Shown in pieces: positions 37,321 through 47,879 of a stretch of 64,000 bases of DNA. Numbering within the stretch: position 1 is the first letter of the stretch; each line of letters begins with the position of its first letter. Source of the DNA: Neoarius graeffei (taxonomy: Eukaryota > Chordata > Actinopteri > Siluriformes > Ariidae); assembly GCF_027579695.1 (NCBI RefSeq), contig NC_083596.1:14379798-14443797 (forward strand), written 5' to 3'. Below the pieces are notes generated by a model that was given only the letters and a program-made list of their open reading frames with translations, did no database searches and was not told where the DNA came from. Both the position numbers and the translations under genes were made by a program.

Positions 37321-39905
37321 CAGAGGTGGACAAAGTACCCAACTTCATTACTGAAGTCAAAATACAGATCCCACTGGTCAAACGTTACTCCGATACAAGT
37401 GAAAGTTGTCCAGTCAAATTTTACTTAAGTACTTGCTTTTAAAAATACTTAAGTATTAAAAGCACATTTTCTGTCAACACATTGTTGTATTATTGCCACA
37501 ACACTTACAAAACCTAATGCCATTACCAAAGACAGAAATGTGAATTCACAAAATGAACGCATGCTGTGCAATCATGGTGGTTTAACGTTAAGCTAGCTAG
37601 TCAGTGAAACTCCACCTGACATGCTAGCAAACTCTTTTCAAACTCGAAATCATATTGGGTAGCTAACGCTACTAGAAAAGAAAGATTTCTACATTCTGTT
37701 TATTTGGCAAGATTACGCTAAAACATATTTCTGAAAGGACTTCAGGTAAGTTAACGTTATTCATGTTAGCGTGACTCCATTTTTACATGCTAACAGTGTC
37801 CAACTTAACTAGCTATGTGTTAATGTTAGCCGTGAACAAGGCTACGGCAACTTGGCGAGCAAATCCATAGAAAGTCATCTGACTAACCAGACTGCATAGC
37901 TATTGCAACGTTATCGCTAGCTCTAAAAGCACAGACAACTTCACTGCAAGCTTTCTCTTGGAATAAAACATTTATATATGCTTCTGCGGGTTGGATGGCG
38001 AGTTTTTGTAGGCCGTGATGTGGTTTGTTTTCGGCAAACAAAGCAAACATTTAAAACGAAACGAATTTTTATTCCTTTCCCCAGAAGAACCGCCTCCTTT
38101 CATTCTGCCATCAACTGATCGTGTTCAAATGACGCTGCTGAGAAATCACTGATCTTGATTTTATCCAGTCTATGGACATGACGTGACCCTAGTGATTACT
38201 GATCGGCTGTCTCGGTGTCACCTGCAAAAAAAACATCACATTTTAGAAAAGAAAAGAAAAAAACATCCACTTTCAAAGCCGCTTCATAGTAACGAGGACC
38301 TTGATAGAAATGTAGTGGAGTGAAAAGTACGATATTTGCCTTTCAAATGTAGTGGTGAAGTTAAAGTCATAAGTTTCCAAAAAAAAAATAAAGTACAGAT
38401 ACTCAAAAACAGTGGCGGCTGGTAGTCTTTCAAACAGGGGAGGCTGGTCGGTTACGATATTTCCAGATTTTAAAAGAAAAAAAACATCAATTTTGCCCAT
38501 ACTCTTGCCTCTGATCTGGCTGATTGTTGGCAGGGTCACAAACTGTGAAATAACAGGTTCTTTTGGCCCATTAGCCTACTGTCCAATATACATGATGGTG
38601 GTGTTGGGGGGGTATATTTTAACATTTTATATTTTAAAATTGTGGCATGTTGTTTAAAAATTGACCTCGGCTGTGTTTTTGCTTAAAAATGTTTTCCAAA
38701 TTGTAGCTGTGTTTAATTTATATCCAGAAAAACATATATTCCAATACAATATACTCAGCATAAACATTTTAAATAGATTCTATATTTTTGGTCCATCCAT
38801 GACATATTACTAAAGTAGCCTATTTACTGTTGTTGATGTGGGTCACTTGCTGTTAGCTAATTCACTTTCTCGTACCAGGAGAGCTGAAAGGAACGAGTAT
38901 TATTCCCTACCTTTTTCACCAAGTCAATTTGAGGCGTTGGTCTACCCTGCTCTTTAATTTTAATTTTTTCCTCGAAAGGAAGACTGGCAAATGGCTTCGC
39001 CAAAATTAAATCAGCAATGCTTGGCATCCGTGCGCAGCTTTCTTGCTAGCTGACTAGCCCCCTCAAGTTCAAGTTCAGTCACTCAAATAAACAAAATTTC
39101 TGGAACTAAGATAGCAAACTTGACAACACTATATTTACACTTTATTTACAATGAAAATATATACAAACTAAAAAAGCTGGTAGAAACCGTATGTAATGAA
39201 TGAAATCGAAATGTAAGCTGATCTCTTACAATACACCACAGCACTTGCGAATCCGCATGGGACTGAACTGAAATTCACCGCTGCCTGTCTATAGTTGAAA
39301 CGAGCTGTCAATCAAAGAAAATATCCGGCCGCTTTCACCAATCACCAGTCTCCTTGCGGAAACTGCCATGTCCCTCCCCTGTGAGGCTCGGAGTCTGTGG
39401 GCGGGCATTTTCGCAGTATTTGTCCAATAACCGTCTTGCATTTTGAGATTGAAAAGCGCAGAGCTCCCAAATGCCATTGAAGTCCACTGAGGCTGGGAGT
39501 CCGTGAGACTCCGTGGGCGGGCGTTTTCGCAGTATTTGTCCAATAATCGTCTTGCATTTTGAGATTGACAAGCACATAGCTCCCAATCCACTGAGGCTGG
39601 GCTGCATCGCGCTGTCACGAGGGGGAAAAACTCACGCACACATTAGGTGAACTGGGGAAAGTTATAACGGAATGATTTCGCACTGTAGTTGGGTTGAGCA
39701 CATATATTTCTATGATTCTGGATCTGAAATAGCAATGTTATAAGGTCGGCTATAACATAAGCCTAGCGCAATTCATCCTACACGATGTTCATCATTTTTA
39801 GAGGAGGCTGAGCCTCCCTCGTTGTCTTAGAGCAATCGCCCGTGCTCAAAAAGTGTACTTAAGTACAGTACTCAAGTAAATGTACTTCGTTACTGTCCAC
39901 CTCTG
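37321..39905. mobile_element. hAT-type non-autonomous element with cagaggtggac ends, interrupted
   Basis: The left end cagaggtggacaaagtaccc and right end ...gttactgtccacctctg are inverted. Near each end lie runs of acttaagtac. Flanks tgaatgac and cgaatgac form an 8-base duplication with one mismatch, as for hAT. It is interrupted by the element at 38410-39844. Confidence 0.8.
38410..39844. mobile_element. Inner hAT-type element with cagtggcggctgg ends
   Basis: A perfect 8-base duplication (ctcaaaaa, 38402-38409 and 39845-39852) flanks it. The ends cagtggcggctggt and, inverted, cacgggcgattgct match in part. Near the right end a unit of about 135 bp (gggcgggcattttcgcagta) is duplicated. No transposase is present. 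Confidence 0.8.
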
Positions 39906-40154
39906 CGAATGACAGACGACGTGTGATTGCATAAGCTCATCCAGCCTGGCCTACTGCTGGATGAGCTAGTGAGCGCGGGGAAAAGAGTGAAGCTGACAGA
40001 GGGAAGAGATGAGAGAAAGGTAGAGAGAGAGAGGGAGAGGTTTTTTGTTCATACTAAATAATGTGCTCTATTAATGTATATTATAAATAATAGAGTCTTT
40101 AATCAAAAACATTACAAACCTTCAACAGGTTTGGGTTGCTGCAGCTTAATATCT

Positions 40155-40525
40155 CATTCTCATTATCTCTAGCCGCTTTATCCTTCTACAGGGTCGCAGG
40201 CACGCTGGAGCCTATCCCAGCTGACTACGGGCGAAAGGCGGGGTACACCCTGGACAAGTTGCCAGGTCATCACAGGGCTGACACATAGACACAGACAACC
40301 ATTCACACTCACATTCACACCTACGGTCAATTTAGAGTCACCAGTTAACCTAACCTGCATGTCTTTGGACTGTGGGGGAAACCGGAGCACCCGGAGGAAA
40401 CCCACGCGGACACGGGGAGAACATGCAAACTCCGTACAGAAAGGCCCTCGCCGGCCCCGGGGCTCGAACCCAGGACCTTCTTGCTGTGAGGCGACAGCGC
40501 TAACCACTACACCACCGTGCCGCCC
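40155..40525 (-). repeat. Mermaid-like SINE
   Basis: Full-length on the minus strand and flanked by cagcttaatatct (40142-40154 and 40526-40538). Confidence 0.95.
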
Positions 40526-41612
40526 CAGCTTAATATCTTCAATAGTAAACTGTAAGGAATACAAGTACTTGATCGTTTATTTTTTACTCTCTTTTCACTC
40601 TGAAGAAGCCCTCTCTTCCCATCACTTCTGGGTGTTAATAAGTGCCGCTGTTCCAGACTCATGCACGTCGTTTTCACAGACTCTTATAGAATCAGTCCTC
40701 GGCCCATTTCACTCAGTGCGATTCCTTTCAGAAAGCAAGTCTTCATTCAGCACACACTCTGCTCGAAGCAACAACCCAATTAGCAGCTGTTGCATAAATG
40801 AATGAATAATTGATGACATAATTTATAATTGCGTTGTGCCTTATAATGGTGGCGTCTCTCGTGAGATTACTTCAGGCCCGCAGTCGAAATCTTTGAGACA
40901 GCAATGCAGGAGTAGAAGCCAATACCCAATAAAGCTGAGTAATGTGTGTGTCTGCTGGTCAAGTCAGCAGTTAAGTAAGCATGACACTTTTATAAATGAC
41001 GCTTTCACCAGGATTACAAACTGGAAGCCTTTGTAGTAGCTGAAGGTTTAAAAGAAATGAAATTAGAAATAAATCACAAATCCTACTTTCTCTAAATATA
41101 TCATAAACACTAAGGGGATCCCAGAGGTACAGTCCTGTGCAAGTTTTAGGCACATGTAAAGAAATGCTGTTGATCAAAAATGGCTTAAAAATAATTAAAT
41201 GAAATGTTTCAACGTAAAAAAAAAAATACAATAAACAGTAAGTAGTAAGCCATAATAAATGAAACAAAGCCAATATTTGGTCTGAGATGACCCTTTGCTT
41301 TAAAATAAATAAATAAATAAATAGTAGTCTCAGGTACAATGAGTGCAGTTTTATAAGGGAATGAGCTGTAGGTTTTACTGAGCATCTTACAGAACCAGCA
41401 ACAGTTCTTCTAGACACTTTGACTGTCACACTCGCTTCTTCATTTTGCACCAAAACCCAGCAGCCTTCATCATGTTTTCATTTTTAATCTGAAAAGCGCT
41501 CTCTTATGTAATATGCTGCTCAGATACAAACATTTTTTCCTGTAACATTTAATTCTGTGCTGGAAAACGAACATTTGGACTCTAAAATGTTTTTGTACTG
41601 ACTTGATAATGT

Positions 41613-41744
41613 CTCATTCTCATCTCATTATCTCTAGCCGCTTTATCCTGTTCTACAGGGTCGCAGGCAAGCTGGAGCCTATCCCAGCTGACTACGGGCG
41701 AAAGGCGGGGTACACCCTGGACAAGTCGCCAGGTCATCACAGGG
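41613..41744 (-). repeat. Truncated Mermaid-like SINE (3' part only)
   Basis: Only the tail third of the SINE is present, from ctcattctcatctcattatc to the region of ccaggtcatcacagggctga. The 15-base duplication ctgacttgataatgt flanks it (41598-41612 and 41745-41759), showing a 5'-truncated retrotransposition. Confidence 0.9.
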
Positions 41745-41792
41745 CTGACTTGATAATGTAAAAGTCATAAAATAGACATCTATAACAAAGTT

Positions 41793-41795
<3 letters not shown>

Positions 41796-41835
<40 letters not shown>
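41796..41835. repeat. (TA)n microsatellite
   Basis: About 19 TA units ending at the SINE head. Confidence 0.95.
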
Positions 41836-41837
<2 letters not shown>

Positions 41838-42200
41838 GCGGCACAGTGGTGTAGTGGTTAGCGCTGTCCTCACAGCAAGAAGGTCCGGGTTCGAGCCCCG
41901 TGGCCGGCAAGGGCCTTTCTGTGTGAAGTTTGCATGTTCTCCCCGTGTCCGCGTGGGTTTCCTCCGGGTGCTCCGGTTTCCCCCACAGTCCAAAGACATG
42001 CAGGTTAGGTTAACTGGTGACTCTAAATTGACCGTAGGTATGAATGGTTGTCTGTGTCTATGTGTCAGCCCTGTGATGACCTGGCGACTTGTCCAGGGTG
42101 TACCCCGCCTTTCACCCGTAGTCAGCTGGGATAGGCTCCAGCTTGCCTGCGACCCTGTAGAACAGGATAAAGCGGCTAGAGATAATGAGATGAGATGAGA
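41836..42200 (+). repeat. Mermaid-like SINE with short deletions
   Basis: Full-length on the plus strand. The tRNA-like head has lost the usual cgc after gctgt, and the body lacks one tgtgag unit. The tail is gagatgagat. Confidence 0.93.
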
Positions 42201-42207
42201 TAGATAG

Positions 42208-42258
<51 letters not shown>
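42201..42258. repeat. (TAGA)/(TA)/(AC)n microsatellite
   Basis: A compound tract, mainly about 22 AC units, next to the left end of the Tc1 MITE. Confidence 0.93.
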
Positions 42259-42263
<5 letters not shown>

Positions 42264-42911
42264 CCAGTCAAAAGTTTGGAAACACCTTCAAATTCTATGG
42301 TTTTTCTTTATTTTAATTAACTAAAAGACACTTCGTGTCTTAAAGTAATGACTGACTGTTATTTCTCTTTACTTAGTTGAGTGGTTCTTGACATAATATG
42401 GATTACTACAGTTGTCGAACAGGGCTATTTACTGTATTTTTATTATTTACTCTTTACTGGTTGATGGTGTCAAATGCATTAAGAAGGCAAGAAATTCCAT
42501 TTTTGACAAGACACACCTGTTAATTGAGAAGCATTCCAGGTGACTCCCTCATGAAGCTGGTTCAGATAACGCCAATAGTGTGCAAAGCTGTTATCAAGGT
42601 AAATAGTGACGACTTTGAAGAATCTAAAGGATTAAACATGTTTTTTTAACACTTTTTTGTTTACCATATAATTCCATATGTTGTCTGTGAAGATTCTCAA
42701 TCATCCAGGTCATAGTAAACTGTGGGTGGTAGAAATGGGCAACTGGACTTGCTTGAAGATTCTTGAAAACGTTTCACCTCTCGTCCAAAAGGCTTCCTCA
42801 GTTCTGTCTGACTAATAGGGAGTATCAGATATTTATCCTCTCCTGGATCAGAATCAGAATTCTGATGACCAGCTCAACTAAGGTGTCATTGAGGCATCAT
42901 GTTGGTGTGGG

Positions 42912-43565
42912 TCACTGGAGGCTGGGTGTGAATGGCGAGTCATTAGGGTGATCAAAGGATTGCCCGTTAGGGTGATCAATGGCAATCTGACTCTCTCTGT
43001 CCTCCTGTGAGTCCCCGAAAACAGCTGGGTCCTGGCGTACACCCAGCCGTCTGGGAAGAGTGTCCAATACCGCCTTGTAGATGGTTGACAAATGATGTCT
43101 TAGACCCCCACCTCTGTTCAGTGATGGCCGTTCCAGGTTGACAAAAATGGCTTCTTTGACTCCTCGCTCATACCAACGATCCTCTCTGGCTAAAATGCGT
43201 ACGTCACAATCCCTAAATGAGTGTCCTTCATTGTTAAGATGAATGTAGACAGCCGAGTCCTGGCCTGAAGAGCTGGCTCTCCTGTGTTGGGCCAAGCGCC
43301 TGTATAGCGGTTGTTTCGTCTCCCCAATATACGAATTTGTGCAATTCTCACTGCACTGAATTGCATACACTACGTTGTCCTGTTTGTGTCTGGGTATTCT
43401 GTCCTTAGGGTGGACCAGTTTCTGCTTCAGGGTGTTACTGGGTCTGAAATGTACTGGAATGTTGTGTTTGTAGAAGATCCTCCTGAGTTTCTCAGATAGA
43501 CCAGAAATGTAGGGAATGACAATGTTCTTGCGTTTGTTCCTGTTATCATCCTTGTCAGTTATCAT
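42912..43565 (-). pseudogene. Penelope-like element: GIY-YIG endonuclease part
   Basis: About 217 codons read as the C-terminal part of the Penelope polyprotein. Residues near 62-150 form the endonuclease: V-V-Y-A-I-Q-C (the GIY position), N-S-Y-I-G-E-T-K (YIG), L-Y-R-R-L-A-Q-H-R-R, then H-L-N-N-E-G-H-S-F and W-Y-E-R-G-V-K-E-A-I. The glutamate near the end is the expected metal ligand. The frame is separated from the reverse transcriptase frame by a 16-base tandem duplication at 43542-43573 that shifts it by one. Enzymes of this type nick target DNA for retrotransposition. The protein tail is proline-rich. Confidence 0.85.
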
Positions 43566-43968
43566 CCTTGTCAGTTATGTTCCTTTTTATGCTCTTTAGG
43601 AAAGCCCAGTTGGGATAACCGCAATTCTGAAGTGCTTTCTTGATATGATTCTGCTCCTTCTCTTTTCCCTCTAATGTTGTAGGAATGTTCTGAGCCCTGT
43701 GTTGCAAGGTCCTAATGACCCCCAATTTATGTTCCAGTGGGTGGTGAGAGTCGAAAAGTAGGTACTGGTTTGTGTGTGTGGGTTTCCGGTAGACCTCGAT
43801 ACTAAGGCTTCTGTCTTGTCTAATGTGTACATCACAATCCAAGAAGGCTAGATTATTCCCACTGACATCCTCCCGAGTGAAGTTGATGTTGCTATCCACT
43901 GCATTGATGTGTTTCAAGAAAGCTTCCACCTCCTGGATTTTGATTTTAACCCAAGTATCATCCACGTA
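43555..43968 (-). pseudogene. Penelope-like element: reverse transcriptase end
   Basis: The frame starts at the catalytic Y-V-D-D (43957-43968). It then has H-I-N-A-V-D-S-N-I-N-F, L-A-F-L-D-C-D-V, V-Y-R-K-P-T-H-T-N-Q-Y-L and H-H-P-L-E-H-K-L-G-V-I-R-T-L, the thumb region of Penelope-type enzymes. Everything before the YVDD box is missing and replaced by the terminal repeat. The end runs into the 16-base duplication. Confidence 0.85.
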
Positions 43969-44163
43969 ACTGAGGAAGCCTTTTGGACGAGAAGTGAAAC
44001 GTTTTCAAGCATCTTCAAGCAAGTCCAGTTGCCCATTTCTACCACCCGCAATTCCATATGTTATTTCATAGTTTTGATGAGTTCAGTATTGTTCCACAAT
44101 GTAGGAAAAAAAATTTAAAAAATCGAATTTGAAGGTGTTTCCAAACTTTTGACTGGTACTGTG

Positions 44164-44191
<28 letters not shown>

Positions 44192-44194
<3 letters not shown>

Positions 44195-45810
44195 TGGCAT
44201 GCAAAAGTTTGGGCACCCTTGCTGATAATGTCTGTTACTGTGAATAGTTAAGTGAGCAGAAGATGAACTGATCACCAAAAGGCATAAAGGTGAAGACGGC
44301 ACATTTCTTTAATATTTTCCACAAAATTACATTTTTTTCCATCATTTACAGGCATAAAATACCAAAAAATGAAAAGGACCTGAAGCAAAAGTTTGGGCAC
44401 CTGGCATGGTCAGTACTTAGTAACACCCCCTTTGGCAAGTATCACAGCTTGTAAACACTTTTTTCTAGCCAGCTAATAATCTTTCAGTTCTTACCTGGGG
44501 GATTTTCACACATTCGTCCTTGCAAAAGGCTTCCAGTTCTACAAGTTTCTTGGGCTGTCTTGCATGCACTGCTCTTTTGAGATCTATCCACAGATTTTCA
44601 ATGATGTTTAGGTCCGGGGACTGTGAGGGCCACAGCAAAACCTTCAGCTTGTGCCTCTTGAGGTATTCCATTGTAGATTTTGAGGTGTGTTTTGGATCAC
44701 CGTCTTATTGTAGGACCCATCCTCTTTTTAACTTCAACTTTTTTACAGATGGTGTGATGTTTACTTCCAGAGTTTGCTGGTATTTATTAGAATCCATGCT
44801 TCCCTCGACCAATGAAATGTGCCCTGTGCCACTGGCTGCAACACAACCCCAAAGCATGATCCATCCACACCCATACTTCAGAGTTGGAGAGGTGTTCTTT
44901 TCCTGGAATTTGGCACCCTTTTTTCTCCAAACATACCTTTGCACATTGTGGCCAAAAAGTTCTATTTTGATTTCATCAGTCCACAGGACTTGTTTACAAA
45001 ATGCATCAGGCTTATTTAGATGTTCATTTGCAAACTTCAGACGCTGAATTTTGTGGCTAGGACGCAGGAACAGTTTTCTTCTGATGACTCTCCCATGAAG
45101 GTCATATTTGTTCAGGTGTCGCTGCATAGTAGAACCGTGCACCACCACTCCAGGGTCTGCTAAATCTTTCTGAAGGTCTTTTGCAGTCAAACGGGTTTTT
45201 TATTTGCCTTTCTAGCAATCCAACGAGCAGTTCTTTCAGAAAGTTTTCTTCATCTTCCAGACCTCACCTTGATCTCCACTGTTTCTGTTAACTGCCATTT
45301 CTTAATAACATTACAATCTGAGGAAACAGCTACCTGAAAACACTTTGCTACATTCTAGTAGCCTTCTCCTGCTTTGAGAGCATCAATTATTTTATTAATC
45401 AGAATGTGAGGGAGTTGCTTAGAGGAGCCCATGGCTGTTGATTTTAGGGACAAGTTTGAGGAGTCAGAGAATTTATCCAGCTTTGAAATCTGCATCATCT
45501 GACCTTTCCTAATGAAGAATTTGAACAAGCCACAGCTCAATAAGCTAATTAAGGTCTGGAACCTTGGTAAACGTTACCTGAGAACTCAAATGTATTGGGG
45601 TGCCCAAACTTTCGCATGGTGTTCCTTTTCTTTTTTCACTCTCCAATTGTACAAAACAAAAATAATATACAAATCTTGCAGAGAATGCTGAAAAGAAATG
45701 TCTCGTCTTTACCTTTATGCCTTTTGGTGATCAGTTCATCTTCTGCTCACTTAACTATTCACAGTAACAGACGTTTTCAGTAAGGGTGCCCAAACTTTTG
45801 CATGCCACTG
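44192..45810 (-). mobile_element. Tc1-like transposon with dead transposase (cagtggcatgcaaaag ends)
   Basis: The ends cagtggcatgcaaaagtttg and caaacttttgcatgccactg are inverted. Matching subterminal copies of gttactgtgaatagttaagt follow. TA follows the right end, while the left border abuts an AC run. About 1.62 kb, the usual length. Confidence 0.9.
44465..45432 (-). pseudogene. Tc1-like transposase, broken
   Basis: From M-G-S-S-K-Q-L-P the minus strand keeps the helix-turn-helix region with stops. A middle part then has V-L-W-T-D-E-I-K-I-E-L-F-G, and the last part [17 protein letters not shown]. The first aspartate and the glutamate of the DDE triad are visible. The segment around the second is broken near 44700 by a frameshift. 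There are at least three stops or shifts. Confidence 0.88.
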
Positions 45811-45865
<55 letters not shown>

Positions 45866-45870
45866 TTATA
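45811..45870. repeat. (TA)n with short (AC)n
   Basis: About 23 TA units then four AC units, at the right edge of the Tc1-like element. Confidence 0.93.
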
Positions 45871-45896
45871 GGGTGCCTAAGACTTTTGCATAGTAC

Positions 45897-46641
45897 TTTA
45901 TAAACATCAGCACTGTCAGTATGGTGTATGAGCTCTGGCTCTAATAGTTCCTCAACCTCAGCTACATCACTCCAGTTGATAATCGGGTTCAACAAAAGAT
46001 GTGTGTAAGACTGTTTTGCTTTTCAACCTCGCTTGTGGAATTATTATTATTTTTGTCCATAAATTCAGCAAACTGAGGCAAACGTTCCAGGCAAATATAT
46101 ATATATATATTTTTAAAGTTGCTAGCGAGCATTACAAATTTAGCAAGGTCGGCATACTCTGATGACATTAATTCTCTTGGCTACTAATAACAACCAAGGT
46201 ATCATTCAAAAATTTAAATGATACTTAACACTTTAGCTGTATGTGATGTATGTGAGTTAGCCTAAACTAACAACCACAGCAGGGCTTTCCCCAAAGCACA
46301 GATATGCGGCGCTCTGACATGCTGTGAACATCAGCGCCATGCTGTCACTTGCACACCAAAAAAAAAAAAAAATCAATACCATAAATTGAACAATGCAGAG
46401 TACTTTCCGCACCTAAATGTCTCCTATTCCATTCTGAAAATGAGTAATAACTATAGAAATAGGAGGATATTATAATATATAGGTCTAGACTATCCTAGGA
46501 CTCAACCCAGAAGTGAAAATAAAGGGTTTCGCTGTGTGCGCTGACTGCCATTCGCATCCATACATAAAGCCACATTATCAGTGCTGGTCACTAGATGGAG
46601 CTGTTGTGTGATTTGACCTTGATTCTGTTCCTGGCACTATT
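45897..46641. other. Intergenic AT-rich sequence
   Basis: I see no gene. A short (AT)n tract lies near 46098-46110 and an A15 tract near 46358. Confidence 0.45.
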
Positions 46642-46686
46642 GCTGGGTTTCAGTCACGTGACTTTTCTTAGCGGTTGTACCGGAAG

Positions 46687-47292
46687 TGTCAGGGGTGGCG
46701 AGCTGAGGTGAAGTGAGGACCCAAGAGCAGACTCAGAAAACAGGCAGTGTAAAGGGAAAACTTCTTTAATGAAGTAGACGGCAGAAAGGCAAAAGGTACA
46801 GTAGGGCTCAGGCAAAAATCGGTAGTCAAAAAACAGGCCAGGAGGTCAAAAACACAGAGGAGCAAGGCAGACACGATCAGGGACAAAAAATAGGACGGAA
46901 AAATCTTCACAAAAACTGATGAACACAGGGACAAGGGAAATCCAGGCAGAGGTAGCAAAAGACACAATTCAAAAGAACAGGCAGGCGAAAACAGGGGCAA
47001 AAAACTGGACAGAAAAACTTGACAAAAAACAAGGAAAAATTCAGGCAAGGGGAATCAAGAAGACGTAGCGAGGCGAGGAAAGTCTACAAGAGACAGTCTG
47101 GCAAATGGAGTAGCTCCAAACAGTTCCAAACAGTTCTTAAAAAGCCCTGGCTGATGGGAGAGGAGTGGTAGCAGGTGTGGGAGTGCCGCTTCAGGAAATG
47201 GCCTTCAGCAAGGCAGGACTGAATTCCTGTCCTGGATCCAGCCTGGAAGTCCCACAATCTAAGGCATGGATGGACTGGACCGGACTGTGACA
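46687..47292 (-). mobile_element. Solo LTR (606 bp) with 5-bp target duplication
   Basis: The sequence begins tgtcagggg and ends ctgtgaca, the TG...CA ends of an LTR. It is flanked by ggaag on both sides (46682-46686 and 47293-47297). On the minus strand a weak TATA-like stretch (ctttttaagaac) lies near 47137-47148 and an attaaa signal at 46765-46770, which suggests the orientation. No internal coding region is present, so it is the product of LTR-LTR recombination. Ty3/gypsy-like or retroviral origin cannot be decided. Confidence 0.75.
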
Positions 47293-47329
47293 GGAAGTGA
47301 AATAGCTGGTGGTCTAAACGGTTGCTGTA

Positions 47330-47677
47330 GTGCAAACAACTAGTGATAACTTATCAGAGTATGCTTATAATCTAGAAGCCACTGCTCGCTTTAGATATAT
47401 TCAGAAGATTGCTATGTGCAATGGAATCAACCCCTACAGTCTGGGAAAGAAGGATTTGTCATACAATCTCGAAAACTACCCTTCAGTCGAGTTCTCCGAC
47501 ATCTCGAACTATCTGCTGTTGCAGACGTCCTTCTACACCGCAAAACAGATGAAAGCGTGGAAGAGTATGGAGGCTTACAACTTTTTTCTTTGTGGCTGGG
47601 TAAAGGATCTCGGTATCAAGTCGCTGTTAAATGAATCCTGGATTGTTTTTGTCCGTATAAGTATGTTTTTTTTTTAA
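47330..47677 (+). pseudogene. SWIM/YqaJ-type transposon protein, first exon part
   Basis: The frame reads A-R-F-R-Y-I-Q-K-I then N-P-Y-S-L-G-K-K-D-L, F-S-D-I-S-N-Y-L-L, M-K-A-W-K-S-M-E-A-Y-N-F-F and L-C-G-W-V-K-D-L. This is the N-terminal region of a fish protein family that continues with a SWIM zinc finger and a YqaJ-type nuclease. It then stops after L-L-N-E-S-W-I-V. I place the family from memory of domain order, not by search. Confidence 0.5.
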
Positions 47678-47812
47678 GTTTTTCGTTCACGTCTTTACAA
47701 TGAAGCGCTGCAAGTTGAAGTGTAAACATACAACAATTCGCCTGATTCTCACTTGTGTTGGCTCTTATCTCTCAGCTAAATCATTCACAAAGATCATCAG
47801 AAACCCCTTTAA

Positions 47813-47879
47813 AGACCTGGATCTTAGTTAAACAAGACGGAGAAGTGATCACGGCGCATTGTAACTGTATGACTGGGTA
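47813..47879 (+). pseudogene. SWIM-finger exon of the same transposon gene
   Basis: A short frame encodes [20 protein letters not shown] and ends at a donor-like g|gtaaga. The C-N-C with preceding A-H is the first half of a SWIM zinc finger. The later C-x-H and the nuclease part are not present. Confidence 0.5.

Larger units (their letters stand above)
36058..39966. mobile_element. Outer DNA transposon with gctcatccagc ends, hosting two hAT elements
   Basis: The left end tagctcatccagccgacagg and the inverse of the right end (tagctcatccagcagtaggc) match, each followed by a second copy of gatgagct that can fold back. TA stands at both borders. The left interior holds three tandem variants of about 135 bp (cttcttctctctcaattctt). 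No transposase was recognised. Confidence 0.65.
42683..44049 (-). mobile_element. 5'-truncated Penelope-like retroelement
   Basis: The 13-base duplication aattccatatgtt (42670-42682 and 44050-44062) flanks the insert. Both termini carry inverted copies of a segment including ctcgtccaaaaggcttcctc and gggcaactggacttgcttga, the terminal-repeat arrangement typical of this group. The coding part keeps the end of the reverse transcriptase and a GIY-YIG endonuclease. Confidence 0.88.
42259..44161. mobile_element. Tc1-type MITE (ccagtcaaaagttt ends) split by a Penelope-like element
   Basis: The ends cagtaccagtcaaaagtttg and caaacttttgactggtactg are perfect inverted copies. Related elements, more diverged, occur at 53435-55371 and 61883-63240, sharing ttgacataatatggattact and gcattccaggtgactccctc. 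It carries no transposase. Confidence 0.9.
41130..45896. mobile_element. Outer Tc1-like non-autonomous element holding five later insertions
   Basis: The left end cagtcctgtgcaagttttag and the inverse of the right end (agtactatgcaaaagtctta) are the two ends of one Tc1-type element. The interior left part is non-coding. Two SINEs, a Tc1 MITE, a Penelope-like element and a further Tc1 element lie between them. The right border is approximate. Confidence 0.65.

Noticed and set aside
39289-39639. Frame with two repeats of N-A-R-R-L-L-D-K-Y-C-E-N-A-R-P
   Set aside because: It arises from a duplicated non-coding unit inside the hAT-type element; other frames there are equally open.
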